From assembly GCA_034409055.1 (NCBI GenBank), contig DAOUMU010000326.1, positions 1 through 20,275 on the forward strand: a stretch of 20,275 nucleotides of DNA, written 5' to 3'. The DNA is from DAOUMU01 sp034409055 (lineage in GTDB: Bacteria > Chloroflexota > Anaerolineae > 4572-78 > J111). Under the pieces are notes generated by a model, which was not told the DNA's origin, made no database searches, and saw only the letters and a program-made list of their open reading frames with translations. A program made the translations under genes and the position numbers. Every line of letters begins with the position of its first letter. Within the stretch, counting starts at the first letter, position 1. Of this stretch, positions 1 through 6,985 are shown piece after piece.

Positions 1-105
1 AAAAGCCAAAAGCATAAATCTGAAAAGCGCAATATTGAACAAGAACTCAAAATCATATGGCCATCTCCAGATTTAACAAGCAGGATGGAGTTACCACAGA
101 TATGA
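1..105 (+). CDS. 3' end of an unidentified gene
   Basis: Frame 1 is open from the window edge to a TGA at 103-105, giving a 34-residue C-terminus that is rich in Lys and Glu and ends in MELPQI. The main support is the junction: the TGA lies inside an ATGA that also holds the ATG at 102 of the next gene, the classic translational-coupling overlap. A GGATGGAG stretch at 83-90 sits about 11 bases before that ATG. The product cannot be identified from so little sequence. By position it would be the first visible member of the translocase/HEPN operon. The alternative is that this frame is open by chance and the next gene starts at 57. Confidence 0.45.
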   Translation, partial: KSQKHKSEKRNIEQELKIIWPSPDLTSRMELPQI

Positions 106-2879
106 AGTTTCATTCACGGGTATTGGGATTAACCCTGGTGCTTATTGACCCACCAAAATTATCTCCTATCTTGAATAAACTAGCTGACTTATATAAACAA
201 GGTATTTTACATGGGGCAAGAGTGTACATATACCGTACAAATGAACGAGTTGCTACTTATGGTGATTGGCAGAGCAAAGACGACGAGGCACTACAATTGT
301 TCCGTGAGAAACCGCGATGGACACTATCTGTCAGCCTAGAATGTCGAATCCTCACTGAAATCAACCAACATTTGCAAAAGGAAGAAATATACCCGCATAT
401 AATTTTATTATGTGATCCTTCTGAAGCTGTTGTTCAATCTACCTTCCGTACTGTACAAGAGGAAACGAGCCCCTTTGGCGTTCCTGTTCAACTTACCTAT
501 GATCGCATCAGTGACACAATCAAGTTAATCCCCACGCCTAGTGGAAGCATATTTGATGCTTATGCAGGCGTCCGTAATGCCCTTAGTGGAGAGTTACAAC
601 GTAGCGTAATGGGTGTCGGTAATCGCAGTATCATTAAAATCGAAGACTTACGTTTACTATTAGATAATGAGCAAGGAGCAAATTGGTTGGCTATTATCGA
701 TAGATCACACGGAACGTTGGAGTTACCAAGCAACATTGGTCGCCGTTTAGCCTGGCAACATACTGGTTCACGAATTTTAGCTATACATACCAATGAGCGC
801 GATTGGAAACAACATTGGGAACAACAACTTAGTCATAAATTAAATGATTTGGGGTTACCTCAGAGAATTGAAGCGGATTACATTCTGGATCGCCTTTTGG
901 AGTTATTTCCTATTTTACCTGATGGTTTAACAGCTCTAATCAAAAAATCTTTTGATGGAAACTTTACCGATGCGTTTACAGAAGATGAGTTGAAACAACT
1001 TCTAAGCATTATTATAGTTTTGAATTGGTACAGACAAGAAAAGGCCGGCTTGATCCTTATTCCCATTAATGGTCAAAACGATAATGATATGTTTGCTGAC
1101 TGGTATGGAGATAAACAAGTAACGTCAAATAATAACTATATGGCCCTCTGGTTAGATGGAGAGGGTTTTCACACGGATATTCTAACTATTCACTCATATT
1201 TAGATACATTCGAGAATAAAGACGTATCAGATTTGTCTCGACACAGGCAACCGCTTGAAGCATTGTCCCAGTTTGCATTCACTTTAGAAACTTTATTTAC
1301 TGATAATGCCTACCAAACAATTTTGGCTCCTATAAGAAGGGCATTGTTAAAAGAAAAGCTAGCTACAGCGATATTTGCTGCCTCACATCCTGAAACAGCC
1401 GATATTCTTGGGCAAAGTAAAGAAACAAAAGTGCAGTGGGCAAAAGCTATTAACGAACTCTTTACTGTTGCTTACAAACCCCAAATTCGTTTGCTTGATA
1501 TGCGTGTTGCTCTTCAAGAAAGGACTCAGCCTGCTGATGAGCAATCCTATCGTTGCAACTCAGATGATTATCAGCGCATTGTTGTCAAGTTACCAGCCAC
1601 GTTTTTACAACCAGTTTTAAGAACTAAGGCAGGAAAAAAAATCTTTATCACTGAAAAAACAGAACAGTTTGAATTGCTTGAATTACCCAGTATTTCAGGT
1701 AAAAGACTACGTAGAGGGAAAGCTAAATCTCGAAAAGATCCGACAGTAAAACGTATACCAAGCAAAGTAATTGCTAAACAAACAGTAAAACCTGTACTAA
1801 GTGAAGTAATTACTAAACAAGCAGAACAACTACGTAGCGTCCTCATTGCCTATGGTATTGCAATTGCGGGTGTTGATGTAGAAAAAAGCCAAGTGGGGCC
1901 ACGGTTTATTCGTTATTGGGTCAAGTTACAGCCTCCCGCCGGACGTTTGAGTGAAATTCAGAAATATGCTGATGATATTGCACGAGAATTGGGTAGCAAA
2001 ACAGTGCCTCTAATCGACAATATTTCTGGAGAGCGGTACGTTGGCGTTGACCTTGCCAGAGAAGAACCTGAAATTATTCCACTAGCACCTCATCTTGACA
2101 ATTTGCCTATCGAACAAAGCAGTCAACTGTTTATTGCTATGGGTCAAAATCCTGCTGGGGAGGCAATTCAGTTGGATCTTGTTCGTCTGCCACATATGCT
2201 CGTAGCTGGTTCGACAGGAAGCGGCAAAACAGTATTTCTATCCAGTCTCATCCTCAGTTTAGTATGGCGACATATGTATCACGACCTAAAGCTTCTGTTA
2301 GTTGATCCCAAACAAACAGAATTTGGTGTATTTAGTGAATTGCCACATTTGTACGACCATATCTTATATGAACCTGAGGAAGCTATTGTGGCTCTACGCC
2401 GCCTGATAATTCATGAAAAGGATTATCGTACAAAAATCTTAAGGGAGGCACGGTGTCCTAACATATTAGAATATAACCGTCGTCATCCTGACCATAGACT
2501 TCCATGGCTCGTGGTGGTTATCGATGAGTTTGCCGATATAATTTTGAGTCTTGAGAAAAAAGAACGAAATCAGTTTGAAAGACAGATCAACCGCTTAGCA
2601 GCCACTGGCCGTTCTGTGGGTATCCACCTCGTTCTTGCTACACAACGTCCCACAACAAATGTGGTGACGGGTACAATCAAAGCAAACATTCCTGCCCGTG
2701 TTTCTTTCCGTTTACCATCAATTGTTGACTCGCGCACGATTCTTGATCGGACCGGTGCCGAGAACCTACTGGGGGAGGGGGATATGCTTGTATCAGTCAA
2801 TAATGAGATACAACGGCTGCAAGGTTATTATGCTTCATACGATGAATTGGCATATTTGTTAGATTGTTTGGAAGGTTAG
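102..2879 (+). CDS. FtsK/SpoIIIE-type DNA translocase with a large novel N-terminal region
   Basis: The predicted protein has 925 residues from ATG 102; an in-frame ATG at 57 would add 15. The last third is an FtsK motor. A stretch resembling the FtsK alpha domain (VGPRFIRYWVKL, then YADDIARELGSK) precedes Walker A GSTGSGKT (703-710), Walker B VVVIDEF (Asp808), and the family-typical LATQRP, IKANIPARVSF and GEGDML. Proteins of this family are hexameric ATPases that pump double-stranded DNA. There is no membrane segment and no C-terminal gamma (winged-helix) domain; the protein ends soon after GEGDML. The first roughly 580 residues match nothing I recognise, apart from a hydrophobic strand plus Asp (NWLAIIDRSHG), and a basic Lys/Val-rich linker joins them to the motor. 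This is therefore not the cell-division FtsK. The position ahead of a HEPN-like gene and the AT-rich composition suggest a defence or mobile-element role. A relation to DptH-like restriction ATPases is possible but unproven. Confidence 0.88.
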   Translation: MKFHSRVLGLTLVLIDPPKLSPILNKLADLYKQGILHGARVYIYRTNERVATYGDWQSKDDEALQLFREKPRWTLSVSLECRILTEINQHLQKEEIYPHIILLCDPSEAVVQSTFRTVQEETSPFGVPVQLTYDRISDTIKLIPTPSGSIFDAYAGVRNALSGELQRSVMGVGNRSIIKIEDLRLLLDNEQGANWLAIIDRSHGTLELPSNIGRRLAWQHTGSRILAIHTNERDWKQHWEQQLSHKLNDLGLPQRIEADYILDRLLELFPILPDGLTALIKKSFDGNFTDAFTEDELKQLLSIIIVLNWYRQEKAGLILIPINGQNDNDMFADWYGDKQVTSNNNYMALWLDGEGFHTDILTIHSYLDTFENKDVSDLSRHRQPLEALSQFAFTLETLFTDNAYQTILAPIRRALLKEKLATAIFAASHPETADILGQSKETKVQWAKAINELFTVAYKPQIRLLDMRVALQERTQPADEQSYRCNSDDYQRIVVKLPATFLQPVLRTKAGKKIFITEKTEQFELLELPSISGKRLRRGKAKSRKDPTVKRIPSKVIAKQTVKPVLSEVITKQAEQLRSVLIAYGIAIAGVDVEKSQVGPRFIRYWVKLQPPAGRLSEIQKYADDIARELGSKTVPLIDNISGERYVGVDLAREEPEIIPLAPHLDNLPIEQSSQLFIAMGQNPAGEAIQLDLVRLPHMLVAGSTGSGKTVFLSSLILSLVWRHMYHDLKLLLVDPKQTEFGVFSELPHLYDHILYEPEEAIVALRRLIIHEKDYRTKILREARCPNILEYNRRHPDHRLPWLVVVIDEFADIILSLEKKERNQFERQINRLAATGRSVGIHLVLATQRPTTNVVTGTIKANIPARVSFRLPSIVDSRTILDRTGAENLLGEGDMLVSVNNEIQRLQGYYASYDELAYLLDCLEG

Positions 2880-2883
2880 AATT

Positions 2884-3699
2884 ATGACACTGCGGGGCCT
2901 TCATAGTAAAGAAACGATTTTGGTGCCAACTAATGCAGAACCATTACTTGCAAAGATCAACGATGTAGCAAGTAGCAGACAGAAACGCAGACTTGTTAAA
3001 GATATTGAAAAAAGTATGCTCTCGATTGAACATAAACTGAATATTGTTAGGTATAATGCCGGGCTTATTCAAGATTTGAATACAGAGGATTATTTACGTT
3101 TTCGTCATCGTGGTCTCTATACTAGTATGGGTGATCTATCAGCAAACGCTAGTTACAAGGAGCGTTGCCGATTTACAATGACAGATATTAAAGAATACAG
3201 ATTATTTTTTACTTTTTTTGTTGAAACCTTTGCGGCTGCTGCCTTCTCATTACTCGACGTATGTGCTTATCTTCTAAAACATTTGTACGACTTACAGTTT
3301 GTAGACAACAAGGGTAAACCTCGTAACGTAACCTATGTGAATGCTTTAAAAGAGCCAAAATTGTGTTCTACTGCAATACACAATTTTTTGACCGCATATA
3401 AGCCTGGAGAATCAAACAGTGTCCCTTGGATAGAACCGCTTAAAGGAATACGAAATAAAACGACTCATAGCATTATCACTGATATATGTCGTCTATCACC
3501 TGACTCTGAAAATTTGTATGATCCTCCCAAACAGCAGGAGTTTTTGATATATAAGGAATTCTTCCCAGCAGGTCAGACAGATGAAACTAAACTCAAGGAA
3601 TTTGTAGAAGAATGTTTTGATGGACTTGAGGAATTTGTAGAAAAACTTTATGACGAATTGCGCAAAGAAGTTGCTAGTGCTAAAGCATTACCTCTTTAG
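2884..3699 (+). CDS. HEPN-like protein, putative ribonuclease partner of the translocase
   Basis: This mainly helical protein of 271 residues starts four bases after the translocase stop, with GGAAGG just upstream, so the two genes are almost certainly one operon. No family is recognised over the full length. The notable feature is IRNKTTH, with Arg190-Asn191 and His195, inside a predicted helix (GIRNKTTHSI). This matches the R-[polar]-x3-5-H catalytic signature of HEPN ribonucleases, in which a polar residue commonly follows the Arg. A hydrophobic helical hairpin around 105-135 (FFTFFVETFAAAAFSLLDV) and a Glu/Lys-rich C-terminal helix fit a four-helix HEPN fold. HEPN proteins in defence and toxin systems cleave RNA when activated and usually act as dimers. 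RNase activity here is inference from one motif plus context. A non-catalytic, HEPN-like structural protein cannot be excluded. Confidence 0.6.
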   Translation: MTLRGLHSKETILVPTNAEPLLAKINDVASSRQKRRLVKDIEKSMLSIEHKLNIVRYNAGLIQDLNTEDYLRFRHRGLYTSMGDLSANASYKERCRFTMTDIKEYRLFFTFFVETFAAAAFSLLDVCAYLLKHLYDLQFVDNKGKPRNVTYVNALKEPKLCSTAIHNFLTAYKPGESNSVPWIEPLKGIRNKTTHSIITDICRLSPDSENLYDPPKQQEFLIYKEFFPAGQTDETKLKEFVEECFDGLEEFVEKLYDELRKEVASAKALPL

Positions 3700-4054
3700 A
3701 ATTGTTTAGACGCTCTGATTTATAAAAAACCCATTTTTGTATCTTGCAATGTTTGACCACGAATCACGGTTGTCTGGAGGATCTCAAAGTTTACCTCAGT
3801 GACGGATGCTTCCAAGTATTAGTAGCCTCACAATAACAGCAGCCCCGTGGAGTCTTGTTTTCGATGGCTAAATGACCCTATTTTAATTTGACAAAAACAA
3901 CAAGTCCTAAGTCTCGACGTCGGAGAGGCAAAGAACGGATTATAACCACCATTTCTTCCTAACTTCCCCAAAGATTGACAAATAGAGAAAACCCAAGTAT
4001 TGTCTGGAGTGTAATAGTCATTAAATAACGCAATCTTTCACAATCTCATATACA
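3700..4054 (+). other. Intergenic region of 355 bases
   Basis: I see no supported gene here. Near the left end A-runs and T-runs (about 3723-3738) could form a weak AT hairpin after the HEPN-like gene, but it is not a convincing terminator. A TTGACA at 3888 has no fitting -10 box. The only good promoter is the one at 3975-4003. Composition rises from the AT-rich operon to a more mixed sequence, consistent with an old junction. Confidence 0.5.
3975..4003 (+). promoter_or_regulatory. Sigma-A type promoter for the HTH gene
   Basis: A perfect TTGACA at 3975-3980 is followed after 17 bases by TATTGT at 3998-4003. Transcription would begin near 4010 and reach the GTG at 4055 after about 45 bases. 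No clear ribosome-binding site precedes that GTG. Confidence 0.55.
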
Positions 4055-4288
4055 GTGTCCGAAGAGACCACCCCCCAAGGTTCTTTAGGGAACCTCACCT
4101 CAAAGCTCATCTCTGTCAACAGAGCTGCCGAGATCAGTGGTCTCACCCCCGGCTATATTCGACGCCTGCTGCGGAATAAGATCATCGACGGGGAGAAAAT
4201 CGGTCGGGATTGGTTTACGACCGAAGAGACTATCCGGGAGTATCTGGCGAAAGAACGCCGGCCAGGTCCGAAACCCAGGCAAAAATAG
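4055..4288 (+). CDS. Excisionase/MerR-type helix-turn-helix DNA-binding protein
   Basis: This protein has 77 residues and starts at GTG 4055, the only start codon between the upstream in-frame stop at 4022 and the conserved domain. Residues 17-66 form an excisionase-type winged HTH: LISVNRAAEISGLTPGYIRRL gives the recognition helices, and KIGRDWFTTEETIREYL gives the wing and following helix. The basic tail RRPGPKPR resembles an AT-hook and is common in short HTH proteins of this type in Chloroflexota. It should bind DNA as a small regulator or as a recombination accessory factor. No integrase is present nearby, so it may be a stand-alone regulator or a relic of a mobile element. The sequence is GC-richer than the translocase operon upstream. 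Confidence 0.85.
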   Translation: MSEETTPQGSLGNLTSKLISVNRAAEISGLTPGYIRRLLRNKIIDGEKIGRDWFTTEETIREYLAKERRPGPKPRQK

Positions 4289-4314
4289 CCACCTGGCGGT
4301 ATCCGTTGTCGGGT

Positions 4315-4343
4315 TTGACAATTAGTACCGCTAAGGGTACTAT
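4315..4343 (+). promoter_or_regulatory. Promoter just downstream of the HTH gene
   Basis: TTGACA at 4315-4320 is separated by 17 bases from TACTAT at 4338-4343. Transcription would start near 4350, exactly at the hairpin at 4349-4377, so the first bases of the RNA would fold at once or the palindrome would act as an operator. The transcript would carry the tiny ORF at 4469 and end at 4543. Confidence 0.5.
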
Positions 4344-4348
4344 TATAA

Positions 4349-4377
4349 GCGTAATCAAGTTTGGTTACGCGTTTTTT
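4349..4377 (+). terminator. Inverted repeat followed by a T-run
   Basis: GCGTAATC pairs with GGTTACGC (eight pairs, one G-U) across a six-base loop, and GTTTTTT follows. It fits an intrinsic terminator for the HTH gene that ends 60 bases earlier. Because it also lies at the start point of the promoter at 4315-4343, it could instead be an operator or a 5'-end stabilising stem. Confidence 0.55.
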
Positions 4378-4468
4378 GATTCTTCAACTTCTCCTCCCCG
4401 AATTGAACCAGAAAATTTATTGAAGGTAATCGCGATTGCCGCCAAAATCTCTGTCAGGAGGTGCTACG

Positions 4469-4492
4469 ATGAGTGGTGGAACCGGCGGCTAG
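4469..4492 (+). CDS. Possible seven-codon ORF (MSGGTGG) with a strong ribosome-binding site
   Basis: AGGAGG at 4456-4461 lies seven bases before ATG 4469, the best Shine-Dalgarno sequence in this part of the window, yet the frame stops at TAG 4490 after Met-Ser-Gly-Gly-Thr-Gly-Gly. A strong terminator hairpin begins ten bases later. The arrangement resembles a leader peptide or a small RNA with a vestigial start. It could also be the 5' end of a gene whose body was deleted. Function is unknown. Confidence 0.3.
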   Translation: MSGGTGG

Positions 4493-4501
4493 CAGTGTCA
4501 T

Positions 4502-4543
4502 ACGGGCGATGGGTCAGCGCGGGTTCATCGCCCGTTTCTTTTT
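4502..4543 (+). terminator. Strong intrinsic terminator
   Basis: ACGGGCGATG (4502-4511) pairs perfectly with CATCGCCCGT (4526-4535) across a 14-base loop, followed by TTCTTTTT. On the minus strand the same stem lies directly after the stop of the gene remnant at 4542, so it may serve both strands. Confidence 0.75.
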
Positions 4544-4595
4544 ACCATCGCCACCTGATCGTGTAGACCTCAAAGCGCCTGACCTTAGCATCGTG
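4542..4595 (-). pseudogene. Short C-terminal remnant, paralogous to the one at 5610
   Basis: On the minus strand the codons before the TAA at 4542-4544 read AKVRRFEVYTIRWRW, with an upstream in-frame stop at 4596-4598. The minus-strand ORF ending at 5610 finishes with EKVRRFEVYTIKWRW, which differs at two positions. In both places a stem-loop lies immediately after the stop. The shared 15-residue end and shared layout argue for two copies of one gene, of which only the last codons survive here. Product unknown. Confidence 0.5.
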
Positions 4596-4797
4596 TCAAA
4601 TGTATTGCGTGAGTTCGTAAGATTCCCGGCAGCCGATTAGTCAGAAGATAGTGACAATTTTTTGATTGAATTCATAAAGATGGAATATACGGAAAAATGT
4701 AGAGGGTATAACGAAGCCGCGTATGACTGAAAGTTCTTCGTAACCTTCGGTGTCTCAACCAGAGAGATTTAGCATTTTACACGAAGAGAGTACAACT

Positions 4798-5415
4798 ATG
4801 GGTATCTTAGCAAGTATCAAAAACATATTAACGGGTCAAGAAAAACCTGAACGGGTCCGACAAATCAACTCCGATTCAGATCAAGAAAAATCTTCCGAAC
4901 TGTCTTATATTGCTGGCATTCAAGAACAACGGAGAATGAAGGATCACTTCTTTCGGACGGACCCACACAGTCCGATTGAGGATCGGGTTAATTTTGAAGG
5001 TTTGGAGTACTACGATCCCAACCCAGACTATCGCTATACCTTAACGTTGCAGTCCGCTGAAACACGAGAGGAACTGACCTTCCAAACCAGTACGGGCGAT
5101 GAGCAAATCTATTATCGTCTCGGCACCATTGAATTTGAGGTTGAGGAGGGAGTAGGAAAACTGGCCATCTACCAATCGCCCCATCATGGTGGGCTATTCC
5201 TGCCTTTCCGCGATGCTACCAGTGGCAATGAAACGTATGGAGCGGGCCGTTACCTGGAACCACACGATCTTGGTGGCGGGGAGTTGCTGGTTGACTTTAA
5301 TCTCTGTTATAGTCCTTTTTGTGCATACTCCGACGCCTATTCTTGCCCTTTGCCCCCCTTTGAAAATCACTTGAAAATTGCCATTCACGCTGGTGAGAAG
5401 GCTTTTAAAAAATAG
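4798..5415 (+). CDS. DUF1684 family protein
   Basis: This protein has 205 residues from ATG 4798, which has AGAGAG about eight bases upstream; a GTG at 4750 is a weaker alternative. The family signature is clear: RRMKDHFFR near the N-terminus, the spaced FEGLEYYDPNPDY block, a beta-rich middle, then LFLPFRDATSGNETYGAGRY, the DFNLCYSPFCAYSD stretch, SCPLPPFENHL and IHAGEK at the C-terminus. These PFRDaTsG, GRYL, DFN and CPLPPxEN motifs define DUF1684, a widespread bacterial family of unknown activity. No signal peptide is visible, so it is probably cytoplasmic. It stands alone with hairpins downstream, and its context gives no hint of function. Confidence 0.93.
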   Translation: MGILASIKNILTGQEKPERVRQINSDSDQEKSSELSYIAGIQEQRRMKDHFFRTDPHSPIEDRVNFEGLEYYDPNPDYRYTLTLQSAETREELTFQTSTGDEQIYYRLGTIEFEVEEGVGKLAIYQSPHHGGLFLPFRDATSGNETYGAGRYLEPHDLGGGELLVDFNLCYSPFCAYSDAYSCPLPPFENHLKIAIHAGEKAFKK

Positions 5416-5555
5416 GTTCGACCGTGTCAAGGACAAATTTCTAGCATTTCGGCAAAGGAGCTTACGAGAATAAGCCGGGAAAGCCCCTTCGATTTAACAA
5501 GCGGATGAAAGGCGACAATCTTTGTACATTAAACGCTTTGACCGGCTTCTCCTTG

Positions 5556-5611
5556 GAGAAACCCCGGAACAAATTCCTGGGACTTCCCAAACGCTCTGAC
5601 CGGGGTTTCTC
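5556..5611. repeat. Perfect 12-bp inverted repeat with nested repeats
   Basis: GAGAAACCCCGG at 5556-5567 is the exact reverse complement of CCGGGGTTTCTC at 5600-5611. Nearby, AAACGCTTTGACCGG (5531-5545) recurs as AAACGCTCTGACCGG (5590-5604) with one change. The right arm covers the stop of the minus-strand remnant at 5610. The structure may end transcription from both sides, although no long T-run follows. The rest of 5416-5555 shows nothing recognisable. Confidence 0.6.
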
Positions 5612-5792
5612 ACCACCGCCACTTGATGGTATAGACTTCAAATCGTCTCACCTTCTCGGTCTCCCAGGTGACCATCTGACGACCATCCGGTAAATCAAGG
5701 TATACAAAAAACCTAACCCGGACAAGCCGGAACCCACAGGGCGGGCCAAAGAGGGCTGAATAAATCCAAGAAGGATACCAACTGAAACACAC
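5610..5792 (-). pseudogene. Remnant or small orphan ORF ending EVYTIKWRW
   Basis: A 60-codon minus-strand frame has a protein-like last third (FFVYLDLPDGRQMVTWETEK followed by VRRFEVYTIKWRW and TGA). Its end is repeated almost exactly in the fragment at 4542-4595. The first third is Trp/Cys/Pro-rich and looks less like a real protein, so the gene is probably truncated or frameshifted upstream; no good ribosome-binding site was found. The Tyr/Trp-rich basic tail suggests a small beta-strand protein. No family is recognised. Confidence 0.4.
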
Positions 5793-5810
5793 CCAAATAG
5801 TTGTCCGAAC

Positions 5811-5838
5811 TTGACTTGAGAACGTATGTTCTTATAAT
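5811..5838 (+). promoter_or_regulatory. Promoter of the radical SAM gene
   Basis: TTGACT at 5811-5816 and a perfect TATAAT at 5833-5838 are 16 bases apart. The predicted start point is 5845 or 5846, which coincides with the ATG at 5846, so the mRNA is probably leaderless. No Shine-Dalgarno sequence precedes the ATG, which agrees. Confidence 0.8.
5820..5831. promoter_or_regulatory. LexA (SOS) box, GAACGTATGTTC
   Basis: This 12-base palindrome fits GAAC-N4-GTTC, the LexA/DinR operator of Gram-positive bacteria and several related phyla. It lies between the -35 and -10 boxes, where bound LexA would block RNA polymerase. This predicts induction of the downstream gene by DNA damage. Confidence 0.75.
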
Positions 5839-5845
5839 TGCAGTT

Positions 5846-6985
5846 ATGGACATTTACCAAAAAGTTAATGTTTTAAGCCAGGCCGCAGTCCTGGATTGCG
5901 AAGGGCCGCCCAGGCTGACGGGTGAAGCGCATAAAGCCCAATTTATCGCCAGCAGCCGAGTCCACGTAGTCCATCCGCAGCGGGGTAAAATCCCGATTAT
6001 GCGGATTATGCAAACCAGCGCTTGTGAGCAAAATTGCCATTATTGCCCTTTTCGAGCGGGGCGTAATTATCGGCGGGTTTCTCTCAAACCCGAGGAATTG
6101 GCGGCTGCTTTTGACCAGATGCAGCGTCAGAAATTGGTCGATGGGCTGTTTTTGAGCAGCGGCATTGTGGGGGGCGGCTCAAAAGTGATGGATCGTATGC
6201 TGGCCACGGTCGATATTCTTCGCCGCCGGTATGAATACCGGGGCTATGTTCACCTCAAGATCATGCCCGGGGCTGAACAGGCTCAGATTGAACAGGCGGC
6301 TCGTCTGGCCGACCGCCTGTCGATTAACCTGGAGGGGGCTAACGAACGTCGCCTGTCCATCCTGGCCCCCAAAAAAGCGTTTCTGCAGGAACTAATGCCA
6401 CCCTTGTATTGGGTTCGCCGCCACCAACATAGCCTGGAACCGTGGGTCAAACCGCCCAGTGTCACCACCCAATTTGTGGTAGGGCCGGCCGGCGAGAGTG
6501 ACCAGGAACTGTTGGCCACCGCTGCCACGCTTTACCAACAGGCCAATCTGGCCCGGGCCTACTATTCTGCCTTTAATCCCGTGCCCGGTACCCCTTTTGA
6601 GAATATATCCAAAACTCCCTCCCTGCGGGAGCACCGCCTTTACCAGGCCGATTGGCTGCTCCGTTTTTATGGCTTTGTCCTCCAGGAACTGCCCTTTGAT
6701 CGACAGGGTAACTTGCCCCTGACCAGTGACCCCAAATTGACCTGGGCCCAGACTTATCTAAGCCAGCGGCCCGTTGAAATCAACCGGGCCAGCCGGGCCG
6801 AACTGTTACGTATTCCCGGCATTGGCCCCAAAACCGCCGAGGCAATTATTGCCGCCCGGCAGTTGGGAAGTATCAGCGACCTACAACAGCTCAGACAGCT
6901 TGGCGCTCAGACTAACCGGGCAGCACCTTTCATTTTGCTCAATGGGCGTCAACCCGCTTACCAGTTACAGTTAACCGGTTTGTAA
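5846..6985 (+). CDS. Radical SAM protein with C-terminal HhH DNA-binding motif (putative DNA repair/modification)
   Basis: The protein has 379 residues from ATG 5846. Cys60, Cys64 and Cys67 (CEQNCHYC) form the CX3CX2C site for the [4Fe-4S] cluster that cleaves S-adenosylmethionine. A radical SAM barrel follows, with FLSSGIVGG, KIMPGAE, LSINLEGA and FVVGPAGES. Residues about 310-340 (VEINRASRAELLRIPGIGPK) are a helix-hairpin-helix that contacts DNA. This domain order matches the putative DNA modification/repair radical SAM family (COG4277, TIGR03916), whose substrate is unknown and whose genes often sit beside a UDG-like protein. No such partner is seen here. The LexA box in its promoter independently supports a damage-response role. 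An upstream TTG at 5801 is in frame but lies ahead of the promoter, so it was rejected as the start. The 3' end overlaps the convergent reductase gene by 15 bases. Confidence 0.93.
   Translation: MDIYQKVNVLSQAAVLDCEGPPRLTGEAHKAQFIASSRVHVVHPQRGKIPIMRIMQTSACEQNCHYCPFRAGRNYRRVSLKPEELAAAFDQMQRQKLVDGLFLSSGIVGGGSKVMDRMLATVDILRRRYEYRGYVHLKIMPGAEQAQIEQAARLADRLSINLEGANERRLSILAPKKAFLQELMPPLYWVRRHQHSLEPWVKPPSVTTQFVVGPAGESDQELLATAATLYQQANLARAYYSAFNPVPGTPFENISKTPSLREHRLYQADWLLRFYGFVLQELPFDRQGNLPLTSDPKLTWAQTYLSQRPVEINRASRAELLRIPGIGPKTAEAIIAARQLGSISDLQQLRQLGAQTNRAAPFILLNGRQPAYQLQLTGL

Noticed and set aside
102..2879. Identification as cell-division FtsK
   Set aside because: No N-terminal membrane helices, no gamma domain and an unrelated N-terminal region.
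4210..4566. 118-codon plus-strand frame overlapping the HTH gene
   Set aside because: It runs through the HTH gene, a promoter and two hairpins, has no domain resemblance and no ribosome-binding site.
5801..5845. TTG 5801 as start of the radical SAM protein
   Set aside because: It lies upstream of the -35 box of the only good promoter and would add residues encoded by promoter DNA.
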